A program made the translations under genes and the position numbers. Below are positions 1 through 6,864 of a stretch of 7,911 nucleotides of DNA, in pieces. Position 1 is the first letter of the stretch, and the number at the start of each line of letters is the position of its first letter. The notes below the pieces were generated by a model that was given only the letters and a program-made list of their open reading frames with translations, did not search any database and was not told the origin of the DNA. This stretch comes from M3007 sp041160955 (GTDB taxonomy: Bacteria; Bacteroidota; Bacteroidia; Chitinophagales; Saprospiraceae): assembly GCA_041160955.1 (NCBI GenBank), contig JBEAVK010000428.1:1-7911 (forward strand), read 5' to 3'.

Positions 1-1
1 A

Positions 2-121
2 GGATTAGTTATTGCAATTCATAAATTTATGAAAAAAAATCCCGATATGGATGTAAAACAGGTGGCTGAATTCTTTGAAGTTGATATTGAAATAGTGGAA
101 CAGGCGAGGCTTTTGGCTTAG
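2..121 (+). CDS. 3' end of an unidentified protein (partial, 39 codons visible)
   Basis: An open frame enters from the left edge and ends at TAG 119-121. The visible tail has two short amphipathic segments: IAIHKFMKKNPDMDVKQV, followed by AEFFEVDIEIVEQARLLA. It looks like the small helical, HTH-like C-terminal tail (x-D-x-x-x-V-A-E-x-x-x-V-x-x-E-x-V-E) seen at the ends of Rpn/PD-(D/E)XK-type putative transposase-nucleases and of some small regulators. That resemblance is an inference from a short tail, and the catalytic part would lie outside the window. It has no sorting domain and does not resemble the downstream genes. The next gene starts only 22 bp after the stop, so read-through transcription is possible, but there is no sign of a functional link. 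Confidence 0.55.
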   Translation, partial: GLVIAIHKFMKKNPDMDVKQVAEFFEVDIEIVEQARLLA

Positions 122-143
122 TGCTCTTTAAAATTATCTTACT

Positions 144-1841
144 ATGAAAAAAATAAACTTTCTTCTTTTGGTATTAGCCATGCTATGCCACACAAACAAT
201 GACGCTCAAGGCGTATCTCAAACCATCGGTGGCGGCAATATGCTTGCAAAAGTGAGCAATAAGGGTACATTAATTGATAGTATCCTCGTTTTTGATCCTA
301 ATACATCGTTAACTACAACAGCATTAAACGATTATAGCATTTGGCTGGGAGGGCTAGATCCTGCCGGAAACTTGTTACTTGCGCTTCAAAGTAAGGATGC
401 TTTACAGAATGATTTTTTGGGTGGTTTTCGTAATCGGCCAGGTTCCGACAAAGTCTGGAAAGTCACCGATGATGAAGTGCGGCAGCATTTAGCCGATTTT
501 GAGTTGGATCAACTGGTGGATAACCCTATCCCATCCATTTTTTCATGGCCTGCCAATGGTAACCAGTTTTCACAGTCGTTGAATGGTTTTTCTACCGATG
601 GACTTGCCGAGGAGCAGGGTGCTCCATTTCTAGATCGAAATTTTAATAAGATTTACGAGCCGCATTTGGGCGAGTATCCCGCTCAGGATTTGGATGTTAG
701 ATACCTTTATGAACAGGCCAATTATAGCGAACTTGTATTTGCGCCTTTTTATACAAAACCGCTGGTTGCAGGTGCGTATCGCCCCCGTATTCCGGTCAGT
801 GGCAGCACACTTTTAGTGGCTTATCATTGTCAAGAATCTTTTTTCCTATCCAATACTTTGTTTGGGCGCATACGACTCCATTATGAAAGGGATGAAGATA
901 TAAATTCTTTGTCTGTTGGTTTTTTGACAGATATAAGGGCTGGTAATGGTCATAACGATTTTATGGGGAGCGATGTCGCCAAAGGCATGTTTTACTGTTA
1001 TGATGGCGATTCGCTGGATACTGCGTTTGGTGGCAAATCTCCTATGTTCGGAGTAGCAAGTTATACCATGAGTAGTGCTTTTGAACCCTTTGCCGCTGGT
1101 AGTTATGTACCTCCTATTGGTATGATGCCGATGAATATAAAGTATGATGGTTTTATTGATCCTCGCACCTCATTTCCCGAACTGCCCGCTGAAATATATT
1201 ATTACCTCACAGGTTCATGGCGCGACGGGACTCCATTAACAAGTGGCGGCTCTGGACTCAATGATGGATCTATCAATTTTGTGGACTCTGCTTTTCCCGG
1301 AAAATTGGATAATCCTAATGAATGGAGTGAAATATCGGCTCAAAACCAACCGGGCAAACGTGCGTTTCTGTTGCGTTATACGGCACACGAAATACCAGCA
1401 TGTAGTACTAAATGCCGGAGGGAAAGTACCAATTTTGCATTTTTCAATGTGCCATCGGGCAATACGCCTGTTGCCCAAAAAATACAGATGGATAGCCTTA
1501 GTAAATGGACTTCGGAATGGTATAATTTTCATGGTTTTCCTAGTTTATGGGCCAATGCTCCCTGCCTTGATCCGCTTACTAATACCAATAACCCCATTTC
1601 AGATAACCCACAGGTCAAGGTCTATCCCAACCCAGTGCAAAATATATTACACCTCGATTTTGGTGCAATAACACCCAATTGGGTAAGTCTATTGGATATC
1701 ACGTCGCGGCACGTGCGAGCGGTACAACCGAGCGCACCTGTTTTTGATATGGATGTATCGGAGTTGCCAATTGGGGTGTATTTGTTGCATTGGCATAATG
1801 AAAGTAATGTAGGTAGTCGTGTGGTGGTGGTGGGTCGATAA
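144..1841 (+). CDS. Secreted T9SS type A sorting-domain protein, tandem copy 1
   Basis: A 565-aa protein. Residues 1-22 form a Sec signal peptide (KK, then a hydrophobic stretch, with probable cleavage near NNDAQ/G); there is no convincing lipobox, so a lipoprotein is unlikely. The body matches a signature I know from large secreted Bacteroidota proteins of unknown function: SIWLGG (65-70), NDF (89-91), DKVWKV (102-107), SWPANG (134-139), APFLDRNFNKIYEP (160-173, Asp/Asn-spaced like a Ca-binding loop), a SNTLFGRI strand (236-243), FMGSDVAKGMFYCYDGD (273-289) and YLTGSWRDGTPLTSGGSG (354-371). Residues about 484-565 are a T9SS type A sorting domain with VYPNPVQNILHLDF and LPIGVYLLHW, ending VVVVGR. 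The A/T-rich leader has no Shine-Dalgarno. The protein is about 87% identical to the next gene over residues 1-178 (by eye), much less in the middle, and about 90% in the sorting domain. The function is unknown and no catalytic motif was seen. The export route is well supported; substrates and partners are not. Confidence 0.93.
   Translation: MKKINFLLLVLAMLCHTNNDAQGVSQTIGGGNMLAKVSNKGTLIDSILVFDPNTSLTTTALNDYSIWLGGLDPAGNLLLALQSKDALQNDFLGGFRNRPGSDKVWKVTDDEVRQHLADFELDQLVDNPIPSIFSWPANGNQFSQSLNGFSTDGLAEEQGAPFLDRNFNKIYEPHLGEYPAQDLDVRYLYEQANYSELVFAPFYTKPLVAGAYRPRIPVSGSTLLVAYHCQESFFLSNTLFGRIRLHYERDEDINSLSVGFLTDIRAGNGHNDFMGSDVAKGMFYCYDGDSLDTAFGGKSPMFGVASYTMSSAFEPFAAGSYVPPIGMMPMNIKYDGFIDPRTSFPELPAEIYYYLTGSWRDGTPLTSGGSGLNDGSINFVDSAFPGKLDNPNEWSEISAQNQPGKRAFLLRYTAHEIPACSTKCRRESTNFAFFNVPSGNTPVAQKIQMDSLSKWTSEWYNFHGFPSLWANAPCLDPLTNTNNPISDNPQVKVYPNPVQNILHLDFGAITPNWVSLLDITSRHVRAVQPSAPVFDMDVSELPIGVYLLHWHNESNVGSRVVVVGR
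1587..1841 (+). repeat. Sorting-domain-coding direct repeat of the + cluster, copy 1
   Basis: This segment aligns without gaps to 3327-3581 with about 24 mismatches in 255 bp (by-eye count). It encodes the linker NNPISDNPQ and the T9SS sorting domain. The longest exact match is 59 bp, 1701-1759, including all wobble positions, and its first 40 bp are about 70% G+C, well above the surroundings. Its sequence is unlike the sorting-domain cassette of the - strand cluster. Confidence 0.85.
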
Positions 1842-1889
1842 AAAAACTTGTTATTTGCAAAACACATTATTATTTAAAATATTTTTACA

Positions 1890-3581
1890 GTGAAAAACAT
1901 AAACTTTCTCCTTTGGGTATTAGCCATGCTATGCCATACAAACAATGACGCTCAAGGCGTATCTCAAACCATCGGTAGCGGCAATATGCTTGCAAAAGTG
2001 AGCAATAAGGGTACACTGATCGATAGTATTCTGGTTTTTGATCCTAATACGTCTTTAACTACAACAGCCCTCAAGGATTATAGTATTTGGCTAGGCGGTG
2101 TAGAAGGTGCGGGTCATTTACTACTTACGCTTCAAAGTAAAGATTCCTCTCGGAATGACTTTTGGGTCGGTTTTCGCAATCGACCGGGTTCCGATAAAGT
2201 ATGGAAAGTCACTGATGATGAATTAAAGCAGCATTTAGCGGATTTTGAGTTCGATCAAGTGGTAGATAATCCTATTCCATCTATCTTCTCATGGCCAGCG
2301 ATGGGTAACCAGTTTTCACCAGCATTGAATGGTTTTTCTACCGATGGACTTACCGAAGAACAAGGGGCTCCATTCCTAGATCGCAACTTTAATAAGATTT
2401 ATGAGCCGCATTTGGGCGAATTCCCTGATGAAGACTTCAGAGAACTTGCAATCGAAGGGAAAACCAATTATAGTGAACTGGTATTTATGCCCTTCTGCTC
2501 AAAGCCGACAGATGCGGTTACGTTTCGTCGCCGTACCCCCGTAAATGGTAATATGCTCTTGGTGAGTTATCATTGTGAGGAGTCTTTTTTCCTGTCTAAT
2601 ACTTTGTTTGGCCGGTTACAATTCAATTATGAGAATGATTTTTGGATGGACTCTTTATCCCTTGGGTTATTTATGGATACAAATTCGGGTAATGGCAACA
2701 ACGATTTTATCGGAAGCGACATAGATAGAGGCGTTTTTTATTGCTATGATGGAGATACCTTGGATACAGCATTTAATGGCCAATCGCCAATGTTTGGGTT
2801 TGAATGTAGTAATATAATTAGTGATTTTTTGATCCCATGGCAGCCCTGGGTGCTACCGATCGGTATGATGCCTATGCGGATAGCGCAAGATAGCACAATT
2901 GATCCACGTCTTTTATTCCCCGAGCAACCTGCCGAAATATACAATTATCTTACAGGTGCATGGCGAGATGGAACGCCATTGACCAGCGGCGGTGACGGAC
3001 TCAATGACGGCTCTATTAATTTTGTGGATTCTGCTTTCCCTGGCATATTGAATAGCCCCAATCAATGGAGTGAAATATCGGCTCAAAACACACCGGGCGA
3101 ACGAGCCATGCTGGTGCGGTATAAACTCGGTCAATATCCCGCGTGTACCAATAAATGCCGATCAGATAGAATTAATTTCACATTTTATAATGTGCCATCT
3201 GGTAGCACGCCAACTGCTCAAAAAATTAAAATGGATAGCCTTCATAAGTGGGCATCAGCCTTTTTTAGTTATCATGGTGCGTCTATTTTGGGGCCTCAAG
3301 TTCCTTGTCTTCTAACTTCTAACACTAATAACCCCATTTCAGATAACCCGCAGGTCAAGGTATATCCTAACCCAGTAAAAGATATACTCCACCTCGATTT
3401 TGGTGCAATAACACCGAACTGGGTAAGTCTATTGGATATTACGTCGCGGCACGTGCGAGCGGTACAACCGAGCGCACCTGTTTTTGATATGGATGTATCT
3501 GGGTTGCCAATTGGTGTGTATTTGTTGCATTGGCGTGATGAAATGCGTGTAGGTAGCCGTGTGGTGGTGGTGGGGCGTTGA
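1890..3581 (+). CDS. Secreted T9SS type A sorting-domain protein, tandem copy 2 (GTG start)
   Basis: A 563-aa paralogue of the preceding gene, 48 bp downstream in the same direction and probably cotranscribed. The start is GTG at 1890. It aligns with the ATG of copy 1, its leader (TTTAAAATATTTTTACA) resembles that of copy 1, and the next in-frame ATG (codon 13) would cut into the signal peptide. The same landmarks recur: SIWLGG, NDFW, DKVWKV, SWPAMG, APFLDRNFNKIYEP, SNTLFGRL, FIGSDIDRGVFYCYDGD, YLTGAWRDGTPLTSGGDG, then the sorting domain at about 482-563 (VYPNPVKDILHLDF, LPIGVYLLHW, VVVVGR). Copy 2 keeps NDFW, which is NDFL in copy 1. The stretch from about residue 180 to 330 carries most of the replacements, including several cysteine differences (CSKP and FECSN are present only here). 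It should be exported via Sec and T9SS. The function is unknown. It could be a redundant or antigenically varied copy of the first gene, which is inference. Confidence 0.92.
   Translation: MKNINFLLWVLAMLCHTNNDAQGVSQTIGSGNMLAKVSNKGTLIDSILVFDPNTSLTTTALKDYSIWLGGVEGAGHLLLTLQSKDSSRNDFWVGFRNRPGSDKVWKVTDDELKQHLADFEFDQVVDNPIPSIFSWPAMGNQFSPALNGFSTDGLTEEQGAPFLDRNFNKIYEPHLGEFPDEDFRELAIEGKTNYSELVFMPFCSKPTDAVTFRRRTPVNGNMLLVSYHCEESFFLSNTLFGRLQFNYENDFWMDSLSLGLFMDTNSGNGNNDFIGSDIDRGVFYCYDGDTLDTAFNGQSPMFGFECSNIISDFLIPWQPWVLPIGMMPMRIAQDSTIDPRLLFPEQPAEIYNYLTGAWRDGTPLTSGGDGLNDGSINFVDSAFPGILNSPNQWSEISAQNTPGERAMLVRYKLGQYPACTNKCRSDRINFTFYNVPSGSTPTAQKIKMDSLHKWASAFFSYHGASILGPQVPCLLTSNTNNPISDNPQVKVYPNPVKDILHLDFGAITPNWVSLLDITSRHVRAVQPSAPVFDMDVSGLPIGVYLLHWRDEMRVGSRVVVVGR
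3327..3581 (+). repeat. Sorting-domain-coding direct repeat of the + cluster, copy 2
   Basis: This is the partner of 1587-1841, offset by 1740 bp. At the gene starts the offset is 1746 bp, so two codons were lost or gained between the ends. The exact 59-bp block lies at 3441-3499. The GTGGTGGTGG run coding for the terminal valines is kept in both copies. Confidence 0.85.
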
Positions 3582-3635
3582 TAGATAGCCTAAACGCAGA
3601 GCATTGTAACAGATATTACGGGTGAACCACCACCA
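3562..3635. other. Convergent gene junction with 10-bp inverted repeat
   Basis: The two clusters converge, with 34 bp (3582-3615) between the stop codons. No hairpin with a T-tract is present there. The only pairing I see is TGGTGGTGGT (3562-3571) with ACCACCACCA (3626-3635). Both are coding, for Val runs at the ends of the opposing genes, with a 54-nt loop that contains both stops. Its use as a shared terminator is possible but weakly supported. Confidence 0.35.
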
Positions 3636-3855
3636 TAGTACCCGATAATACACCACTGGCGGTGCTCGCGGTGACAAAATAATGCCCAGCGATTAAGTTA
3701 GCAATATCTATACTAACCTGACGAGTAGGTTGGTCAAAATGCAAAGACACCACTACACGCCCGAGGGCATCCATGATTTGGATATTCCCGTAAGTAGCCA
3801 TATCAGGGAAAGATATTTTTACTTTTTCAGAAGCGGGGTTAGGGATAATACGCAA
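3616..3855 (-). repeat. 240-bp sorting-domain cassette, copy A
   Basis: It runs from the stop codon back to the Leu codon that opens LRIIPNP. It differs from copy B (5242-5481) at about 13 positions and from copy C (6865-7104) at about 17, with no gaps. Copies A and B remain homologous beyond 3855 because the whole genes are paralogous. Copy C does not. Confidence 0.9.
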
Positions 3856-5160
3856 GTTACCCCGCCGCTCCAGCACAATGGCCTGTTCTTGCGTACTAGA
3901 GGCGGGTGGCGAGCATACCGTAAAACCTTCTACACACCCCTCTGCGGTTATTTTAACCAGCCAAGGATAATACTTAAATCCAATAGTAGAGTACCCTCCT
4001 GCTATAACGCTGCCACTAGAAAGTACCCCGCCAGCATAAAACCTAGTGCTAATATTTACATAGTTGTACGGCCCATTGATACTACGGATCGTTCTAGACC
4101 AAATACTATCGCCATTGCTGTTTTGTTTATATATCCAACCTACGCTGTATTCGTTGTTATACCCATCCCAAAAAGTATCCACGGTTGTTCTACCGATGGA
4201 GTAATAGGTATTATTATGTCCTAGGTGCGTTTCGTAAAAGAGTGCACTCCCGGGTGCTTCTGTAATTTTGCCTTGAGGTTTACTCCATTGCACTACTAAA
4301 TCGCTGCTAAATTTGCTAAATACAGATTGAACTCTATAGTTTTCTTGATTAGGACCAATCAGTTTCAAACCGAAGGTGATAAATCCACCGTCAGAAGTAG
4401 GTTCAATATGACTAATTTTTCCCTCTGGGGGATTAATCGTAGATTCCCAATATGCTACCTGATTTCCTGTAAATAGATTTAGTTTTCTAATACCAGAATA
4501 ATGCTTATTTGTATTTCTATCAATGATAATACCAGTACATGTAACCAAGGTACTATCGTTGATGATTTTTACATCAGTTAAAAAATTTTCATAACCATTG
4601 TACAGGTAATTCTTGTTCCAAATAAGATTGCCCGATTTGGTTACATGCCGTACAAAACCAAAAAGCTGATAATCCATTTTTTGAAGTGTGCCAAACAATA
4701 GATAGCCATTGGGGGTTTCAAGGATATTGTACAGAAAATCACTTCGCAAGGTGGAGTCCTCAAACTCAATGATGCGCTCAATGTCAAAATTATGGTTGAG
4801 TTTGAATAAAATAGATCCATCTGTTTGTATAGGAGCAGCCATAAGGGCATATCCACCATCGGAGGTATGGATAATTTTGCTTCCGGGGCCGGGAATTACT
4901 AGATTCCTACCTAATGAATCTAAAATCAGTTTTTTCTGTAATAGCGTACCATTAGAATCGATCTTGGCCAATAGGATACCTTGTTGCAGATTGAAACTAT
5001 CGGGATAAGCAATACCCAAACCTACTATGGTATCATCGTGTACGATTACGTCTCTAAAATGGTTGATGGGATAGCCGTAGTCCAATAAATAATTAAAAGA
5101 GGACTGAGTATAAGCAAATTGTAGGGGTAATAGCCAAAGTAAAATAAAAATAGGGCGCAT
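3616..5160 (-). CDS. Secreted beta-propeller-like protein with T9SS sorting domain, copy A
   Basis: A 514-aa protein. Residues 1-19 are a signal peptide (hydrophobic core ending FAYTQ). Residues about 35-410 show roughly seven repeats of about 45-55 residues with the pattern 'xxDGGYxLxG...xxLxKxDxxGxxxWxK': around 36-78, 95-133, 143-185, 194-240, 250-295, 312-360 and 376-408. Clear instances are TSDGGYALMA, TPNGYLLFGT, TSDGGFITFG and SNGDSIWSRT. This is typical of secreted Bacteroidota beta-propellers (delta-60/kelch-like), so a seven-bladed fold is my inference. A Cys pair (GCVEGFTVC, 409/416) precedes a linker and the type A sorting domain, residues 436-514 (LRIIPNPASEKVKISF, LIAGHYFVTAS). 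The start follows an A-rich leader (AATAATAAAAAC) with no Shine-Dalgarno. It is the last gene of the leftward cluster, close to 88% identical to its upstream neighbour by eye. A binding or scaffolding surface role is plausible; no catalytic residues were recognised. Confidence 0.92.
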   Translation of the reverse strand: MRPIFILLWLLPLQFAYTQSSFNYLLDYGYPINHFRDVIVHDDTIVGLGIAYPDSFNLQQGILLAKIDSNGTLLQKKLILDSLGRNLVIPGPGSKIIHTSDGGYALMAAPIQTDGSILFKLNHNFDIERIIEFEDSTLRSDFLYNILETPNGYLLFGTLQKMDYQLFGFVRHVTKSGNLIWNKNYLYNGYENFLTDVKIINDSTLVTCTGIIIDRNTNKHYSGIRKLNLFTGNQVAYWESTINPPEGKISHIEPTSDGGFITFGLKLIGPNQENYRVQSVFSKFSSDLVVQWSKPQGKITEAPGSALFYETHLGHNNTYYSIGRTTVDTFWDGYNNEYSVGWIYKQNSNGDSIWSRTIRSINGPYNYVNISTRFYAGGVLSSGSVIAGGYSTIGFKYYPWLVKITAEGCVEGFTVCSPPASSTQEQAIVLERRGNLRIIPNPASEKVKISFPDMATYGNIQIMDALGRVVVSLHFDQPTRQVSIDIANLIAGHYFVTASTASGVLSGTMVVVHP

Positions 5161-5186
5161 GTTTTTATTATTTGAAGCATTAGATT

Positions 5187-5213
5187 TTTATACTGCATAG
5201 CACCATTGTACAA
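5187..5213 (-). promoter_or_regulatory. Candidate promoter of propeller gene A (weak)
   Basis: On the - strand TTGTAC (5213-5208) is followed 15 bp later by TATAAA (5192-5187), 26 bp before the ATG. The spacing is short for a sigma-70-like promoter, and the Bacteroidota -7 consensus TAnnTTTG is not seen. The first box lies inside the core of the inverted repeat and the second abuts its arm, so a protein bound to the repeat would block it. This is inference only. Confidence 0.25.
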
Positions 5214-5226
5214 TAGTGCTATGCAG
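5193..5226. promoter_or_regulatory. Perfect 11-bp inverted repeat (hairpin or operator)
   Basis: CTGCATAGCAC (5193-5203) is followed by its exact reverse complement GTGCTATGCAG (5216-5226). The 12 bases between them hold a smaller palindrome, ATTGTACAAT, so the whole element can fold into one stem broken by a single C/A mismatch. On the - strand it is followed by AGTATAAAAATC, with no U-tract, so it is not a standard intrinsic terminator. It could be an mRNA processing or stability hairpin in the leader of gene A, or a DNA operator for a dimeric regulator. Confidence 0.7.
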
Positions 5227-5241
5227 AAAAGAAATTTGATA

Positions 5242-5481
5242 TTACTGGTGAACCACCACCATAGTACCAGATAATACACCTTTGGCGGTGCTTGCGGTGA
5301 CAAAATAATGCCCAGCGATTAAGTGAGCAATATCTATACTAACCTGACGCGTAGGTTGGTCAAAATGCAAAGACACCACTACACGCCCGAGGGCATCCAT
5401 GATTTGGATATTGCCGTAAGTCGCCATATCGGGGAAGGATATTTTTACTTTTTCGGAAGCAGGGTTAGGGATAATACGCAA
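5242..5481 (-). repeat. 240-bp sorting-domain cassette, copy B
   Basis: This is the middle copy, about 15 mismatches from copy C and 13 from copy A by eye. Variants are shared in a patchy way: near the stop codon B matches C (TTACTGG, TACCAG), while elsewhere A and C agree against B (ACCACTGG, AAGTTAGC, TAGCC). This is consistent with gene conversion among the copies. Confidence 0.9.
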
Positions 5482-6783
5482 GTTACCCCGCCGCTCCAGC
5501 ACAATGGCCTGTTCTTGTGCGCCAGAGGTAGGTGGCGAGCATACCGTAAAACCTTCTACACACCCCTCTGCGGTTATTTTAACCAGCCAAGGATAGTACT
5601 TCCACCCAATAACAGAGTACCCTCCTGCTATAACACTGCCACTAGAGAGTACCCCGCCAGCATATAGCTTTGTGTCTATATTAACATAGTCGTATGGCCC
5701 ATTGATACTACGGATTGTTTTGGACCAAATACTATCGCCATTGCTGTTTTGTTTATAAATCCAACCTACGAGGTACTCATTATTGTACCCGTCCTGAAAA
5801 GTATCCACGGTTGTTCTACCTATGGAGTAATAGGTATTATTATGTCCTAGATGCGTTTCATTTAAGAAAGAGCCAGGTGAGTACGCAATTTTGCCGACTG
5901 GTTTACTCCACTCCACTGCTAGGTCGCTACTAAATTTGCTAAAAACAGGTTGAACCTTATAGTTTACTTGATTAGGGCCAATCAGTTTTACACCAAGCGT
6001 CATAAATCCACTATCAGTGGTAGGTACAATATGGTAAATTCGACCTTGAGGTGAATTAACGGCAGATTCCCAATATGCTACCTGATTTCCTGTAAATAGA
6101 TTTAGTTTTCTAATGGCAGAGAAATTTTTATATGTATTTCTATCAATGACTACCGCATGACAAGCAATAAGCGTACTATCATTGATGATTTTTACATCAT
6201 TTAAAAAATTTTCGTAACCATCGTATAGATAATTTTTGTTCCAAATAAGATTGCCCGATTTGGTTATATGCCGTATAAAACCAAAAAGTTGATAATCCAT
6301 TTTTTGAAGTATGCCGTACAATAAGTAGCCGTTGGGGGTTTCAAGTATATTGTATATAAAATCACTACGCAAGGAGGGGTCCTCAAACTCAATAATGCGC
6401 TCAATGTCTAAATTATGGTTGAGTTTGAATAAAATAGATCCATCTGTTTGTATCGGAGCGGCCATAAGGGCATACCCACCGTCGGAGGTATGGATAATTT
6501 TGCTACCTGGGTTTACAATCACCAAATCCCTACCTAATGAATCTAAAATCAGTTTTTTCTGTAATAGCGTACCATTAGAATCTATCTTGGCCAATAAGAT
6601 ACCTTGTTGTAGATTGAAACTGTCAGGATAAGCAATGCCTAGACCTACTATGGTATCATCGTGTACGATTACGTCTCTAAAATGATTAATTGGATAGCCG
6701 TAGTCGAATAAATAATTAAAAGAGGACTGAGTATAAGCAAATTGTAGGGGTAATAGCCAAAGTAAAATAAAAATAGGGCGCAT
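5242..6783 (-). CDS. Secreted beta-propeller-like protein with T9SS sorting domain, copy B
   Basis: A 513-aa tandem paralogue of the gene at 3616-5160, with the same signal peptide, the same propeller-like repeats and the same C-terminal sorting domain. Residues 1-80 differ from copy A at one position (LLDYG vs LFDYG). Replacements cluster in about residues 205-310, for example HAVVIDRNTYKNFSAIRK here against TGIIIDRNTNKHYSGIRK in copy A, and SFLNETHL against SALFYETHL, which is the single one-codon length difference. Many of these replacements change the amino acid. The Cys pair before the sorting domain is conserved. The period between copies is about 1.62 kb, and the 81-bp spacer on each side of this gene is nearly the same sequence. 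It should be exported by Sec and then T9SS. The ligand and role are unknown. Confidence 0.92.
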   Translation of the reverse strand: MRPIFILLWLLPLQFAYTQSSFNYLFDYGYPINHFRDVIVHDDTIVGLGIAYPDSFNLQQGILLAKIDSNGTLLQKKLILDSLGRDLVIVNPGSKIIHTSDGGYALMAAPIQTDGSILFKLNHNLDIERIIEFEDPSLRSDFIYNILETPNGYLLYGILQKMDYQLFGFIRHITKSGNLIWNKNYLYDGYENFLNDVKIINDSTLIACHAVVIDRNTYKNFSAIRKLNLFTGNQVAYWESAVNSPQGRIYHIVPTTDSGFMTLGVKLIGPNQVNYKVQPVFSKFSSDLAVEWSKPVGKIAYSPGSFLNETHLGHNNTYYSIGRTTVDTFQDGYNNEYLVGWIYKQNSNGDSIWSKTIRSINGPYDYVNIDTKLYAGGVLSSGSVIAGGYSVIGWKYYPWLVKITAEGCVEGFTVCSPPTSGAQEQAIVLERRGNLRIIPNPASEKVKISFPDMATYGNIQIMDALGRVVVSLHFDQPTRQVSIDIAHLIAGHYFVTASTAKGVLSGTMVVVHQ

Positions 6784-6809
6784 GTTTTTATTATTTGAAG
6801 TATTGAATA

Positions 6810-6836
6810 TTTATACTGCATAGCACCATTGGACAA
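6810..6836 (-). promoter_or_regulatory. Candidate promoter of propeller gene B (weak)
   Basis: This is the same arrangement as before gene A: TTGTCC (6836-6831), 15 bp, TATAAA (6815-6810), on the - strand. The TATAAA box and spacing are conserved in both spacers, although the bases just after it differ. Duplication alone could explain this conservation. Confidence 0.22.
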
Positions 6837-6849
6837 TAGTGCTATGCAG
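6816..6849. promoter_or_regulatory. Perfect 11-bp inverted repeat, second copy
   Basis: It has the same arms as 5193-5226 (6816-6826 and 6839-6849), with the same 12-bp separation. The core reads ATTGGACAAT instead of ATTGTACAAT, so only one central base differs while the arms are intact. It lies in the leader of propeller gene B, downstream of gene C. Confidence 0.7.
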
Positions 6850-6864
6850 AAAATAAGTTTGGAA

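Larger units (their letters stand above)
5161..5241 (-). repeat. 81-bp intergenic repeat between propeller genes A and B
   Basis: It has the same length and nearly the same sequence as 6784-6864. Going leftwards it begins after the stop of gene B, contains the 11-bp inverted repeat at 5193-5226 and ends in an A-rich leader (AAATAATAAAAAC) next to the ATG of gene A. It has no coding potential. Confidence 0.88.
6784..6864 (-). repeat. 81-bp intergenic repeat between gene C and propeller gene B
   Basis: This is the second copy of the spacer. The differences from 5161-5241 fall mainly just after the upstream stop codon and in the AT-rich stretch before the leader. The inverted-repeat arms and the final 13 bases before ATG are unchanged. 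Confidence 0.88.

Noticed and set aside
164..203. Lipobox in the + strand signal peptide (LAMLC)
   Set aside because: The residues before Cys do not fit the usual [LVI][ASTVI][GAS]C pattern, and an ordinary cleavage site near NNDAQ/G fits better with a T9SS substrate.
1842..1889. Promoter or terminator between the two + strand paralogues
   Set aside because: The 48 bp are AT-rich, but I find neither TTTG/TAnnTTTG boxes at proper spacing nor a stable hairpin. A leader similar to that of copy 1 is all that can be said.
3582..3615. Intrinsic terminator between the convergent genes
   Set aside because: No GC-rich stem followed by a T-tract is present on either strand; only the coding Val-run complementarity was kept, at low confidence.
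3730..5667. Open frames on the + strand opposite the propeller genes (e.g. 3730-4224, 5323-5667)
   Set aside because: They recur at matching places only because the genes on the other strand are duplicated. Their translations are low-complexity-free but family-less, with no leader or signal.
5161..6864. The tandem array as a mobile element or CRISPR-like array
   Set aside because: There is no transposase, integrase, terminal repeat or short regular repeat-spacer pattern. The repeats are whole genes plus one spacer, so tandem duplication explains them.
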